DNA of 64,000 bases, taken from Ilumatobacteraceae bacterium (GTDB lineage: Bacteria > Actinomycetota > Acidimicrobiia > Acidimicrobiales > Ilumatobacteraceae). A program made the position numbers and the translations under genes. The DNA is taken from positions 1 through 64,000 of the forward strand of contig JABSQH010000075.1 in NCBI GenBank assembly GCA_013213745.1. Reading direction: 5' to 3'. Shown here piece by piece: positions 1-8,807 of this stretch. Each line of letters opens with the position of its first letter. Within the stretch, counting starts at the first letter, position 1. The notes beneath the pieces are model-generated. The model was not told the origin of the DNA. It worked only from the letters and a program-made list of their open reading frames with translations, and made no database searches.

Positions 1-181
1 CTCGCCCCACGTGCTGCGCCACTCGTGTGCGACTCACCTCCTCGATCACGGGGCCGACCTGCGGGTGGTGCAGGAGATGCTCGGTCACGCATCGATTTCG
101 ACCACGCAGGTGTACACACGAGTCAGCCAGGAGCGGCTGTTCGATGTGTACCGGTCTGCGCATCCACGAGCGACGCTGTGA
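1..181 (+). CDS. Tyrosine recombinase XerC/XerD, C-terminal end (partial)
   Basis: This is the last 59 codons of a gene that begins before the window. The visible part is the end of the catalytic domain of a tyrosine recombinase: a HxLRH box (HVLRH, near base 8), LGH with the second conserved His, and TTQVYTRV carrying the Tyr nucleophile. Xer recombinases resolve chromosome dimers at dif in the cytoplasm, working with FtsK. The spacing of R, H and Y and the ending directly after the Tyr helix match XerC/D rather than a phage integrase. XerD and XerC cannot be separated from this fragment. Its stop codon overlaps the GTG start of the next gene (GTGA), so the two are probably co-translated. 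Confidence 0.9.
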   Translation, partial: SPHVLRHSCATHLLDHGADLRVVQEMLGHASISTTQVYTRVSQERLFDVYRSAHPRATL

Positions 182-660
182 TCGCCGAGACAGACACGGC
201 GCCGTTGATCGCGCGCGCGCTCGTCAAGCTCGGGCACCTCGTGGCGCGATTCGTCACATCGTTGCCGCCGACGCCGCCGACCGTCGCCGACGAGGTGTGG
301 GCCGCCGATCAGATGCTGCCGAGCGAACGCCGACTCTGGGTACGGATGGACAACCGCGATCGCCGGCACTCGGCTGCCGTCGCTCGGCGTTTCGTGGCAC
401 GACGACCCGACGCCACCAGAGCCGAGACCGCCGGAGCACTGCTGCACGACGTCGGCAAGATCGAATGCCGTCTCGGCACGTTCCAGCGAGTGTTGGCCAC
501 GCTGGTGGGCCCGGTGACCCCTCGCTTTCGTGAGTATCACGACCACGAGGCGATCGGCGCCCAGCTCGCGGCGGCGGGCGGGTCAGATGCGGCCACGGTC
601 GAACTCATCGCGGGGCACGGACCCGCGTACCCCGATCTTCGTGCCTCCGACCACGCTTGA
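178..660 (+). CDS. HD-domain protein, probable phosphohydrolase
   Basis: A 160-residue cytoplasmic protein with an HD metal-dependent phosphohydrolase signature: an upstream His (RRHS), the HD pair in LLHDVGK, then YHDHEAIGA and IAGHG as later metal-ligand His residues. HD enzymes cleave phosphate esters of nucleotides or signalling nucleotides; the substrate here cannot be read from sequence. The frame is open to base 25, but the GTG at 178 that overlaps the recombinase stop is the better start, because the upstream residues are Arg/Pro-rich shadow sequence. It converges with trpS. Confidence 0.75.
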   Translation: MIAETDTAPLIARALVKLGHLVARFVTSLPPTPPTVADEVWAADQMLPSERRLWVRMDNRDRRHSAAVARRFVARRPDATRAETAGALLHDVGKIECRLGTFQRVLATLVGPVTPRFREYHDHEAIGAQLAAAGGSDAATVELIAGHGPAYPDLRASDHA

Positions 661-699
661 CGTGGCTGGTCGCCGCGTCCGTCGCCGGCGGCTGACCGC

Positions 700-1710
700 T
701 CACGCAGGCAGCATGCCGATCGCCCGCTGGGCGCGATCGAGTGTTGCCGTCGCAACCTCGCGCGCCTTGTCGGCGCCGACGCGCAAGCGCCTCGCAAGTT
801 CGCCGCGATCGTCGAGCAGTTCGAGATAGCGGGTACGGATCGGCTCGAGTGTGGCCACGACCGCCTCGCCGGTGTCGACTTTGAGTGCGCCGTACTGCTC
901 GTAGTCTTCGGCGACGTCTGCGGGGGAGCGACCCGTGATGGCCGCATTGATCTCCAAAAGATTGGCGACACCTGGCTTGGTGTCTCGGTCGAAGCGCACT
1001 GCGTCGGCCCCGGTGTCGGAGTCGGTGACCGCCCGCTTGAACTTCTTCAGGACGGCAGCCGGCTCGTCGACGAGGTAGACGCAGCCCGCACCGGAGTCGT
1101 CCGACTTCGACATCTTGGCCGTCGGGTCCTGCAGGCTCATCACACGGGCCCCCGCAGCGGGAGTGACCGCGTCGGGGACGACGAAGGTGTCGCCGAATCG
1201 GTGGTTGAAGCGGATCGCCGCGTCGCGAGTGATCTCGACGTGTTGGCGCTGGTCATCGCCGATCGGGACCTCGTTGGCGTCGTACAGCAAGATGTCGGCG
1301 GCTTGCAGAGCGGGGTAGGTGAACAGCCCGCCGGAGATGAACTCGTTCTGCCGTTTGGCTGTCTTGTCCTTGAACTGCGTCATCCGCGACAGCTCGCCGT
1401 ACGACACGGTGCATTCCATGATCCAGCCGAGCTGATTGTGTTCGGGAACGTGGCTCTGGACGAACACCGTTGCCCGCTCGGGATCGAGTCCGACGGCGAA
1501 GAGCATTGCTGCCAGCTCGACGGTTTGCGGCCCGATGATCCCGGGCTCCTCGATCACGGTCAGCGCGTGCAGGTCGACGATGCCGTGGAAGGCGTCGTAG
1601 CGGTCTTGTCCGGCGACCCAGTTGCGTAGCGCGCCGAGGTAGTTGCCGAGGTGGACATCGCCGGTGGGTTGCATGCAGGACAGCACCCTCGGAGTCGACT
1701 GCTCGCTCAT
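700..1710 (-). CDS. trpS: Tryptophan--tRNA ligase
   Basis: Charges tRNA-Trp with tryptophan using ATP in the cytoplasm. At 336 residues it has the usual length for bacterial TrpRS. The class I aminoacyl-tRNA synthetase signatures are visible: the HIGH-like box GDVHLGNY near residue 20 and the KMSKSDD loop near residue 200. The N-terminal PRVLSCMQPTGDVHLGNY is typical of TrpRS. The start ATG at 1710 lies 53 bp from the divergent scpA start, so a shared promoter region probably occupies 1711-1763. Confidence 0.95.
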   Translation of the reverse strand: MSEQSTPRVLSCMQPTGDVHLGNYLGALRNWVAGQDRYDAFHGIVDLHALTVIEEPGIIGPQTVELAAMLFAVGLDPERATVFVQSHVPEHNQLGWIMECTVSYGELSRMTQFKDKTAKRQNEFISGGLFTYPALQAADILLYDANEVPIGDDQRQHVEITRDAAIRFNHRFGDTFVVPDAVTPAAGARVMSLQDPTAKMSKSDDSGAGCVYLVDEPAAVLKKFKRAVTDSDTGADAVRFDRDTKPGVANLLEINAAITGRSPADVAEDYEQYGALKVDTGEAVVATLEPIRTRYLELLDDRGELARRLRVGADKAREVATATLDRAQRAIGMLPA

Positions 1711-1763
1711 CGGGCGCCGACGATACCCCGATCGCGCCGGTTGGGCCCGGTAGGTTGTCGGCG

Positions 1764-2540
1764 ATGGCCGTCGAAGTCGCCACGCCCGTGTACGAGGGCC
1801 CGTTCGACCTGTTGCTCCAACTGATTCTGGCCGAACAGGTCGACATCTACGAGATCAACTTGGTGACGATCGTCGATGCGTACATCGCCGAGATCGAGCG
1901 GATGCAAGCGCTCGACCTCGACGTGGCCACCGGGTTCGTGCTCATTGCTGCGACGCTGGTCGAGCTAAAGGCACGTCGACTCCTTCCCGACCAGGGTGAG
2001 GTCGACCTCGACGAGGAGTTGGCGCTCTGGGAAGAGCGAGATCTGTTGCTGGCGCGACTCCTGGAAGCCAAGACGTTCAAGGACGTGGCGACGGTGTTCG
2101 CCGAGCTGGCCGACGACGCCGACCGCTGCTTCCCACGCCAGGTTGGTCCCGACGAGCGCTTCGACGGCATCGCTCCGGATCTGCTCGAAGGCACCAGTCT
2201 GACCCGACTGCGGAACGCCGCAATTCGTGCGCTGACGCCGGCACCGGTGCCCGTGGTCGACTTGCACCACGTCGCACCGATCACGGTGACCGTCGCTGAC
2301 GCCGTCGCCGAATTGGTCGACGAGCTGCCCCGAGTCGGACGTATCTCGTTTCGCCGACTGACCGACGCACTGGTCGATCGCATCGAGGTCATCGTTCGGT
2401 TTCTTGCCGTGCTCGAACTGTTCAAACAGGGTGCGGTCGAGCTGGACCAGTCCGAGCGGTTCGGCGACATTGCGATCACGTGGATGGCAACTGACGACTT
2501 CGACCGCGGCGCAGTACTCGTCGATACCTACGAGGGCTGA
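1764..2540 (+). CDS. scpA: Segregation and condensation protein A
   Basis: ScpA is the kleisin that bridges the two SMC heads and binds ScpB, forming the condensin that organises the chromosome. The N-terminal motif YEGPFDLLLQLI and the following LVTIVDAYI are diagnostic, and FVLIAATLVELKARRLLP is the helical region that contacts the SMC neck. Length is about 258 residues from the ATG at 1764; a TTG three codons upstream is an alternative. A 3-bp gap separates it from scpB, the usual pairing. Confidence 0.95.
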   Translation: MAVEVATPVYEGPFDLLLQLILAEQVDIYEINLVTIVDAYIAEIERMQALDLDVATGFVLIAATLVELKARRLLPDQGEVDLDEELALWEERDLLLARLLEAKTFKDVATVFAELADDADRCFPRQVGPDERFDGIAPDLLEGTSLTRLRNAAIRALTPAPVPVVDLHHVAPITVTVADAVAELVDELPRVGRISFRRLTDALVDRIEVIVRFLAVLELFKQGAVELDQSERFGDIAITWMATDDFDRGAVLVDTYEG

Positions 2541-2543
2541 GGA

Positions 2544-3149
2544 ATGGACGACACCATCGGCCAGCCGACGACCGCCGCCCTGATCGAGTCGATCGTCCTC
2601 GTCGCTCACGATCCGGTGCCGACCGAACTCCTGGCCCAGCTGCTGGAGCGCCCGATCGACGAGATCGAACAGTGCTGCGACGATCTCGCCGAGGCCTACC
2701 GCCGCGATGGGCGCGGATTCGAGCTGGTCCACGTCGCCGGCGGTGTGCGGTTGCAGACAGTGGCGGACTACACGGCCTGGGTCGAGCGGTTCTTGCTGCA
2801 CGACCAACGGGCCCGACTGTCGGGCGCGGCATTGGAGACCTTGGCGATCATTGCCTACAAGCAGCCGATTTCGCGGGCGCAAGTCGCGGCAATTCGTGGT
2901 GTCGATCCCGACGGCGTGCTGCGGACGCTCGCCGCTCGGGGTTATGTCGACGAAGTCGGCCGCGACGACGGACCGGGTCAGGCGATTCTCTACGGCACGA
3001 CGCCGACGTTTCTCGAACGCCTCGGTCTGCGCTCGCTCGACGATCTCCCTTCGATCGCTGAGTTCATTCCGGGTCCCGAGGTGGTCGAAGCGCTCGAGGA
3101 CGGATTGCGGATCACGCCGTCGATCGACGTCGACGCGCCGCCGACGTGA
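2544..3149 (+). CDS. scpB: Segregation and condensation protein B
   Basis: A 201-residue winged-helix protein that dimerises and binds ScpA in the SMC condensin. The conserved stretch LETLAIIAYKQPISRAQV near residue 100 is the ScpB hallmark, and LYGTTPTFLERLGL near residue 155 is the second conserved patch. It follows scpA immediately and precedes the RluB-type synthase, an order common in Gram-positive bacteria. Confidence 0.95.
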   Translation: MDDTIGQPTTAALIESIVLVAHDPVPTELLAQLLERPIDEIEQCCDDLAEAYRRDGRGFELVHVAGGVRLQTVADYTAWVERFLLHDQRARLSGAALETLAIIAYKQPISRAQVAAIRGVDPDGVLRTLAARGYVDEVGRDDGPGQAILYGTTPTFLERLGLRSLDDLPSIAEFIPGPEVVEALEDGLRITPSIDVDAPPT

Positions 3150-3219
3150 TTGGGCTCATCATGGCTGGGCTGATCGTGATCGGGCTCACCGTGACTCAGC
3201 TCAGCGTGAGTGGTCGGTC

Positions 3220-3999
3220 GTGAGTCCCGCGGCCGCCGAGCCGCCGCTGTGGGAGCAGGACGCGGGCAGCGAGCGTCGCGGCGAACGCCTGCAGAAGGTG
3301 CTCGCCGCGACCGGGCTGGGGAGCCGGCGGGTGTGCGAAGAGCTGATCGCCGACGGCCGGGTCACCGTGAACGGCGACGTCGCAGTCTTGGGCCGACGTG
3401 TCGATGCCGACACCGATCGGATCGAGGTCGATGGCGCCCCGATCGGCGTTCGTCCCGATCACGTGTACTACCTGCTCAACAAGCCCACCGGCGTAATCAC
3501 GACGAGCCGCGATCCCCAGGGTCGGCCGACGGTGCTCGATCTCGTGCCTGCGACGCCGCGCGTGTTCGCGGTGGGTCGCCTCGACGCCGACACCGAAGGG
3601 CTCTTGTTGTTGACCAATGACGGCGAACTCGCCAACCGCATCGCCCACCCGAGCCATGGCGTCGAAAAGGAATATCTGGCCGAGGTTGCAGGCGGCCGGG
3701 TTGGTCCCGGTGCGCTGCGGGCGCTGCGCAACGGCATCGACCTCGACGACGGCCGCACTGCTCCCGCCAAGGTCTCGCAGCCTGAACCGGGCATCTTGCG
3801 CCTGACGATTCATGAAGGTCGCAATCGACAGGTGCGCCGCATGTGTGAGGCGATCGGCCATCCGGTGCGCCGTTTGGTTCGCACCCGAATCGGCCCGCTC
3901 TCGGACCGGAGGCTGACGCCAGGATCGCACCGCGAGCTTCGGACCGAGGAGTGGCGAAGTCTGCTCGACGCCGTGTCGCGTGCATCGTCCGGGTCCTGA
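3220..3999 (+). CDS. rluB: RluB-family 23S rRNA pseudouridine synthase
   Basis: A 259-residue RNA-modifying enzyme that converts a uridine in 23S rRNA to pseudouridine. An N-terminal S4 RNA-binding domain (RLQKVLAATGLGSRRVCEEL) is followed by the catalytic core with GRLDADTEGLLLLTNDGE, where the Asp of GRLDADTEG is the catalytic residue, and EGRNRQVRRM near the C terminus. The reading frame extends far upstream through a scpB shadow; GTG 3220 is chosen because it sits just before the S4 domain. The 70-bp gap after scpB holds only short imperfect repeats of a GGGCTCATC-like unit. Confidence 0.9.
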   Translation: MSPAAAEPPLWEQDAGSERRGERLQKVLAATGLGSRRVCEELIADGRVTVNGDVAVLGRRVDADTDRIEVDGAPIGVRPDHVYYLLNKPTGVITTSRDPQGRPTVLDLVPATPRVFAVGRLDADTEGLLLLTNDGELANRIAHPSHGVEKEYLAEVAGGRVGPGALRALRNGIDLDDGRTAPAKVSQPEPGILRLTIHEGRNRQVRRMCEAIGHPVRRLVRTRIGPLSDRRLTPGSHRELRTEEWRSLLDAVSRASSGS

Positions 4000-4043
4000 T
4001 ATCGACAGGTGGGCGCGGCGACGTGCGGGTACGCTCCCGCAGC

Positions 4044-5111
4044 GTGACCGACATGCCACGGCGTGCCAACGTGATCGGCCTCGGCCTGATCGGCGGCTCG
4101 ATCGCGCTGGCGTTGCGTGCCCGTGGCTGGGTGGTGGCTGGTGACGACAGCGACGACGACACTGCGAAGCGGGCGCTCAGCAGCGACGTCGTCGATCAAC
4201 TCGGCATCGACCCCGATGCCGAGATCAGCTTCGTCGCCACGCCTGTCCTGGCCAGCGCAGCGGCGGTCGATCGGGCACTGCGGGTCACCACCGGCGTCGT
4301 GACCGACGTCGGGAGCGTGAAGGCGCCGATCGTGACCGCCGCAAGTGACCCGCGTTTCCTCGGCGGTCACCCGATGGCGGGGAGCGAGATCGACGGCCTG
4401 GACGGTGCCGAGGCCGACTTGTTCAACGGTGCGGTGTGGGTGATCACACCCGACGACGCAACCGACGACGCAACGATCGCAGCTGTGTCGAATGTGTTGC
4501 GTTCGATGGGTGCCGAGGTGGTCGGACTGACGCCGGCGGCGCACGATCGACTCGTCGCCGTGGTCAGCCACGTGCCACATCTCACGGCGGCGTCGTTGAT
4601 GGGCGTTGCCGCCAATCGGGCCGAAGAGCACCCGGCGCTGATGCGATTGGCGGCCGGCGGCTTCCGCGACATGACGCGCGTCGCCAGTGGCCCACCCGAC
4701 ATCTGGCTCGATATCTGTGCCGAGAATCGCGATGCCATCACCGCAGCGTTGAGCGAGCTGATCGAACGGCTCGAAGGGCTGCGCTCGATGGTCGCCAGCG
4801 AGGATCGCGCCGCTCTCGAGCAGCGATTGACCGACGCCCGCCATGCTCGGGCCAACCTTCCAGCGAGGGTGCTACATCCCGAAGAGCTTGCCGAGGTGCG
4901 TATTCCGATCCCGGACCGGGCGGGGGCCGCTGCTGAGGTGTTCACGCTGGCAGCCGAGCTCGATGTCAACCTCGCCAGCTTCGAGGTCGTGCACGAAGCC
5001 GAGCGCCGACTTGGTGTGGCCGTTGTGTTGGTCGATCAGTCCGCTGCCGAACTGTTCCGCGGCGGGCTGATGGCCCGCGGTTTCCGGCCCGCAGTGCACC
5101 CGCTCGCATGA
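4044..5111 (+). CDS. tyrA: Prephenate dehydrogenase with C-terminal ACT-like domain
   Basis: Oxidises prephenate to 4-hydroxyphenylpyruvate with NAD(P) on the tyrosine branch. The Rossmann dinucleotide loop GLGLIGGSIA is at the N terminus, followed by VGSVKAPI, GGHPMAGSE (substrate/catalytic His) and SHVPHLTAASL, all characteristic of TyrA. Residues from about 280 onward (VRIPIPDRAGAAAEVFTLA) look like an ACT domain, which in related enzymes binds an aromatic amino acid for feedback control. GTG 4044 and ATG 4053 are both possible starts. It sits directly before aroA in the same pathway. Confidence 0.9.
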   Translation: MTDMPRRANVIGLGLIGGSIALALRARGWVVAGDDSDDDTAKRALSSDVVDQLGIDPDAEISFVATPVLASAAAVDRALRVTTGVVTDVGSVKAPIVTAASDPRFLGGHPMAGSEIDGLDGAEADLFNGAVWVITPDDATDDATIAAVSNVLRSMGAEVVGLTPAAHDRLVAVVSHVPHLTAASLMGVAANRAEEHPALMRLAAGGFRDMTRVASGPPDIWLDICAENRDAITAALSELIERLEGLRSMVASEDRAALEQRLTDARHARANLPARVLHPEELAEVRIPIPDRAGAAAEVFTLAAELDVNLASFEVVHEAERRLGVAVVLVDQSAAELFRGGLMARGFRPAVHPLA

Positions 5112-5136
5112 TCTCGCTGATCGCCGCCGTGGTCCG

Positions 5137-6438
5137 ATGAGCGATGTCGCCCGGGTCCGATTTGCAGACGGGCCAATCATCGCCGACGTGCGTGTCCCTC
5201 CGTCGAAGAGTGTCGCCAACCGGGCACTCGTGTGTGCGGCTCTCGCCGACGGCACGAGCGAGATTCGCGGCCTCGCTCCTGGCGACGACACAGCGGCGAT
5301 GCTCGACGGTCTCGAGCGACTGGGTTGCGGCATAGCCGTTCACGAGCTCGATGGCGTGATGGTGACCGACGTGATCGGGACTGGAGGCGTCTTCGACGGC
5401 GCCGACCGCAGGCTCGATACCCGCCTCGCCGGGACCACGTCGCGGTTCCTGACCGCCTTGGCTGCGCTCGCGCCGGGCGCGACCACGATCGATGGTGACC
5501 CGCCACTGCGGGCTCGCCCGATGGGTCCGCTCCACGAAGCGCTGCTCGCACTGGGCGCTGACGTCGTGCCCGGTGAGCGGGAAGGGCATCTGCCGGTGAC
5601 CGTCAGCGGGCCGCTGCGTGGCGCCGATGCCATCGTGATGCCTGGTGACATCTCCAGCCAGTACGTGTCCGCGCTGATGATGATCGGACCATACGTCTCC
5701 GGCGGGGTCAAGATGTGGCTGTCGAGCGACCCGGTGTCGCGTCCATATCTCGACCTGACGAAGTCCGTCATGGCCGCCTTCGGCGTCGTCGACGTCGAGG
5801 TCGAGGGACGGCGCATCGCCGTTGCCCCCGACGTGTACGGCACACGCACGTACGACGTCGAGGCCGACGCGTCATCGGCCAGTTACCCGTTGGCGGCTGC
5901 GGCAATCGTCGGCGGCGCAGTGATGGTGCGCGGACTCGGTTCGGGCTCGCAACAGGGTGACTGGCGCTTCGTCGACCTCCTCGAGTCGATGGGATGCATC
6001 GTCAGTCGCGGGACCCACGACACGACGGTGTTGCGTCGACGAGACACGCCATTGCGCGGGATCGACGTGGACATGGCCGATATCTCCGATCTGGTGCCGA
6101 CCATCGCTGTTGTAGCGACACAGGCGGTGACGCCGACACGCATCACCGGTGTCGGGTTCATCCGGGCCAAGGAGAGCGACCGCCTTGGCGACCTTGCCAG
6201 CGAACTCAATCGTGCAGGCGCTGAGGTCGCCGTCGACGACGACGGCCTGACGATTCATCCGCGAGACCTCTTGACACCGACTCGCTTCGGCACGCACCAC
6301 GACCATCGATTGGCGATGGCGCTCGCACTGCTCGGCCTGGTCGTCGACGGCGTCGAGGTCGCCGACCCCGCTGTCGTATCGAAGAGTTGGCCGGAGTATT
6401 GGGAGATGCTCGACCAACTCCCGGCGCGCCACCGATGA
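5137..6438 (+). CDS. aroA: 3-phosphoshikimate 1-carboxyvinyltransferase (EPSP synthase)
   Basis: Transfers enolpyruvyl from PEP to shikimate-3-phosphate, the sixth step of the shikimate pathway. At 433 residues the length is standard. Visible motifs are PPSKSVANRAL near the N terminus (substrate-binding Lys), LDTRLAGTTSRFL and ARPMGPLHEALLALGA for substrate and PEP binding, and RAKESDRL near residue 345. The ATG at 5137 lies 25 bp after tyrA, and the stop overlaps the next ATG (ATGA), so aroA is translationally coupled to the HAD phosphatase. Confidence 0.95.
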   Translation: MSDVARVRFADGPIIADVRVPPSKSVANRALVCAALADGTSEIRGLAPGDDTAAMLDGLERLGCGIAVHELDGVMVTDVIGTGGVFDGADRRLDTRLAGTTSRFLTALAALAPGATTIDGDPPLRARPMGPLHEALLALGADVVPGEREGHLPVTVSGPLRGADAIVMPGDISSQYVSALMMIGPYVSGGVKMWLSSDPVSRPYLDLTKSVMAAFGVVDVEVEGRRIAVAPDVYGTRTYDVEADASSASYPLAAAAIVGGAVMVRGLGSGSQQGDWRFVDLLESMGCIVSRGTHDTTVLRRRDTPLRGIDVDMADISDLVPTIAVVATQAVTPTRITGVGFIRAKESDRLGDLASELNRAGAEVAVDDDGLTIHPRDLLTPTRFGTHHDHRLAMALALLGLVVDGVEVADPAVVSKSWPEYWEMLDQLPARHR

Positions 6439-7061
6439 CGTCGTCCCACGTCGCTGCGTTCGACGTCGACGGGACCTTGACCATGCGCGACTGTGTGGTG
6501 CCGTTCCTTCGTCGCGTCGCAGGACTGCCGACGCTGGCCTGGGGGGTTGCCACCGCCGCACCGACGAGCGTGCCCGCGCTCATCCGGCGAGATCGCGACA
6601 CGCTCAAGGCGGTGGCCACACGAGCGGCGTTTCGCGGTCGTGGCGCAGCGGCTGTTGCCGAGCTGGCCGACCGATTCGCCGCGGAGGTGGCCGATGGTTG
6701 GCTGCGTGACGACACCGTCGCCAGTCTTCGTCGGCACCAGGCGGCCGGCTCGGCGACCGTGCTCGTGTCGGCGTCGTACGCGGTGTATCTGCGTCCGCTC
6801 GCCGCCGAGCTGGGTGTCGATGCGGTGTTGGCCACCGAACTCGAAGTCGGACCGGACGGTCGCCTGACCGGTTCGTTGCGCGGGCACAACTGCCGAGGGC
6901 CTGAGAAGGTGCGTCGTCTCCATGCCTGGCTTGACGAGCGGGCCGGGGGCCGATCCGCCGTGACGGTCACGGCCTACGGCGACTCCGCAGGCGATCGGGA
7001 GCTGCTCGCAGATGCCGACCACGCGCACTGGGTCGCTGACCACGAGTCCTGGTCGAACTGA
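6435..7061 (+). CDS. HAD superfamily IB phosphatase (SerB-like fold)
   Basis: A 208-residue HAD hydrolase. Motif I is DVDGTLT (nucleophile Asp and acid/base Asp), motif II is the Ser in VLVSASY, and motif III/IV lies around GYGDSAGDRELL-like YGDSAGDREL near the C terminus. This layout is that of the IB subfamily (SerB and related small-molecule phosphatases). It is wedged between aroA (4-bp overlap) and the DPPR synthase gene (23-bp gap). From position it may remove the 5-phosphate from decaprenylphosphoryl-5-phosphoribose, a step done by a PAP2-family protein in mycobacteria. That role is inference; a general phosphatase cannot be excluded. Confidence 0.8.
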   Translation: MTSSHVAAFDVDGTLTMRDCVVPFLRRVAGLPTLAWGVATAAPTSVPALIRRDRDTLKAVATRAAFRGRGAAAVAELADRFAAEVADGWLRDDTVASLRRHQAAGSATVLVSASYAVYLRPLAAELGVDAVLATELEVGPDGRLTGSLRGHNCRGPEKVRRLHAWLDERAGGRSAVTVTAYGDSAGDRELLADADHAHWVADHESWSN

Positions 7062-7084
7062 CCGCCCACCGCTACGGTGCTGGC

Positions 7085-7993
7085 GTGGTGTCCACCGCTT
7101 CGTCTGCGCCGTCGTCGCCGGCGGTCCCGGTTGCGCTCCTGCGTGCCGGACGTCCGAAGCAGTGGTTGAAGAACGTCTTGGTGTTCGCTGCCCCGGGAGC
7201 GGCTGGGGTGCTCGATCAGTGGCACGAGTTGTGGTTGACGATGGTGACCTTCGTGGCGTTCTGTTGCGCGGCGAGCGCGACGTATATATGGAACGACCTG
7301 TTGGACGTGGAGGCGGATCGCCGGCATCCGACGAAGCGGCGCCGTCCGATCGCGGCGGGCGACCTGCCGATTCCGGTGGCGCGGTTGGCGGTTGTGGTGT
7401 TGCCGCTGCTCGCTGTGGGCTTGGCGGCCGTGACCGGTCGGTGGCAGACACCGGCGGTGATCTCGGTGTATCTCGTGCTGCAGATGCTGTACACCCTGTG
7501 GTGGAAACACGTCGCAGTGTTGGACGTGATTGCGATTGCCAGCGGGTTCGTGCTGCGCGCCGCCGCCGGCGCCGTTGCCGTCGACGTGCCGATGTCGCGG
7601 TGGTTCGTGTTGTGCGTGACGTTCGGGTCGTTGTTCATCGTGGTCGGCAAGCGGTATGCCGAGTTGAACGAGCTGGGTGCCGCGGCGGGCGTGCGGGCCA
7701 CCTTGGAGGTGTACTCGGCGGGCTATCTGCGGATTTTGCTCTCGGTGTCGATGGGTGGGGCGCTGATCAGCTACTGCGTGTGGGCGTTCGAGACGGGGAC
7801 TGCGAGCACTTCGGACTGGCCGTTCTACGAGTTGTCGATCGTGCCGATGTTGGCGGCGTTGTTCCGATATCTGCTGGTGTTGGAGAACGGCGAAGGGGCA
7901 GCACCTGAGGAGGTATTCGCCCACGATCGGGTGCTGCAGCTCCTGGGTGCGTGTTGGCTGGTGATCTACGGCATTGCCGTGTACTCCGCTTGA
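7085..7993 (+). CDS. Decaprenyl-phosphate phosphoribosyltransferase (DPPR synthase, UbiA family)
   Basis: A 302-residue polytopic membrane protein of the UbiA prenyltransferase family, most like mycobacterial Rv3806c. It would transfer phosphoribose from PRPP to decaprenyl phosphate, the first committed step to the arabinose donor DPA. The metal-binding motif NDLLDVEADRRHPTKRRRP is at about residues 70-88, and RPKQWLKNVLVFAAP near the N terminus is typical of DPPR synthases. About eight or nine hydrophobic segments are visible. Start is GTG 7085 (GTG 7088 is equally possible). It heads the run leading to dprE1 and dprE2. Confidence 0.9.
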   Translation: MVSTASSAPSSPAVPVALLRAGRPKQWLKNVLVFAAPGAAGVLDQWHELWLTMVTFVAFCCAASATYIWNDLLDVEADRRHPTKRRRPIAAGDLPIPVARLAVVVLPLLAVGLAAVTGRWQTPAVISVYLVLQMLYTLWWKHVAVLDVIAIASGFVLRAAAGAVAVDVPMSRWFVLCVTFGSLFIVVGKRYAELNELGAAAGVRATLEVYSAGYLRILLSVSMGGALISYCVWAFETGTASTSDWPFYELSIVPMLAALFRYLLVLENGEGAAPEEVFAHDRVLQLLGACWLVIYGIAVYSA

Positions 7994-8054
7994 CCCGGCC
8001 CCACTGCTTGGAATGCGCTGGGAATGGCCGTGCCGGGGCATAGCCTGGCGGGCC

Positions 8055-8807
8055 ATGCCGACCGCCGAACGACCCGATCTCGAGACCGTTCGCCAGTGTG
8101 TTGCCGATGTCGACGGATGGATGACCGACGGACAGGCAGCGGCGCTCTACGAGGCTGCCGCTGCGTGCCCGGCGAGTGGCACGATCGTGGAGATCGGGAG
8201 TTTCCGCGGTCGGTCCACGATCGTGCTGGCCAGCGCAGCGCCGAGCGATGCCCGGATCTATGCCATCGACCCGCACGCCGGCAACGACCGTGGCCCCCAG
8301 GAGATCGACGGATACGTCGACGAGGCCGACGACGACCATCGCGCCTTCCTCGCCAACCTGGCCGCCGCTGGGGTCGCCGATCGGGTGACGCACCTGCGGA
8401 TGTTCTCCAACGCGGCCCACGATGCCGTCGACGGATCGATCGACGTGTTGTACATCGACGGGGCACATCGCTACGGACCGGCCCGTGCCGACATCGTGTC
8501 GTGGGGCGAGCGCGTCCGCAGCGGTGGCACGTTGCTGATCCACGACTCGTTCTCGTCGGTGGGCGTGACCGCAGCGATCGTGCGCGAACTCGTCGCCGGC
8601 AGTCGCTTCCGCTACGTCGGACGCTCACGCTCGCTGGCCATCTACCGGGCCGATCTCGGGCCGGGCGACCGATGGAGCAACGGGGCCCGGCAGGCCGCGC
8701 AGTTTCCCTGGTTCGCACGGAACGTGGCGTTGAAGGCGGCCCTCCTCTGCGGGATGGGGCGCGTGATGGAGCGAACGGGCCGCGACGCCCCGGAATGGCC
8801 GTACTGA
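8055..8807 (+). CDS. Class I SAM-dependent methyltransferase (Methyltransf_24 type)
   Basis: A 250-residue soluble methyltransferase. The SAM-binding glycine loop is IVEIGSFRGRSTI near residue 43, the acidic residue after strand 2 is in YAIDPHAG, and DVLYIDGAHRYG is the motif shared with sugar and antibiotic O-methyltransferases of this type. Its stop codon shares a base with the dprE1 start (TGATG), placing it in the DPA operon. It may methylate an envelope sugar or lipid; the substrate is unknown. The start ATG 8055 lies 61 bp after the DPPR synthase stop. Confidence 0.8.
   Translation: MPTAERPDLETVRQCVADVDGWMTDGQAAALYEAAAACPASGTIVEIGSFRGRSTIVLASAAPSDARIYAIDPHAGNDRGPQEIDGYVDEADDDHRAFLANLAAAGVADRVTHLRMFSNAAHDAVDGSIDVLYIDGAHRYGPARADIVSWGERVRSGGTLLIHDSFSSVGVTAAIVRELVAGSRFRYVGRSRSLAIYRADLGPGDRWSNGARQAAQFPWFARNVALKAALLCGMGRVMERTGRDAPEWPY

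Noticed and set aside
3150-3219. Short imperfect repeats between scpB and rluB
   Set aside because: Units differ in length and sequence and do not form a clear hairpin, CRISPR or operator; probably simple drift.
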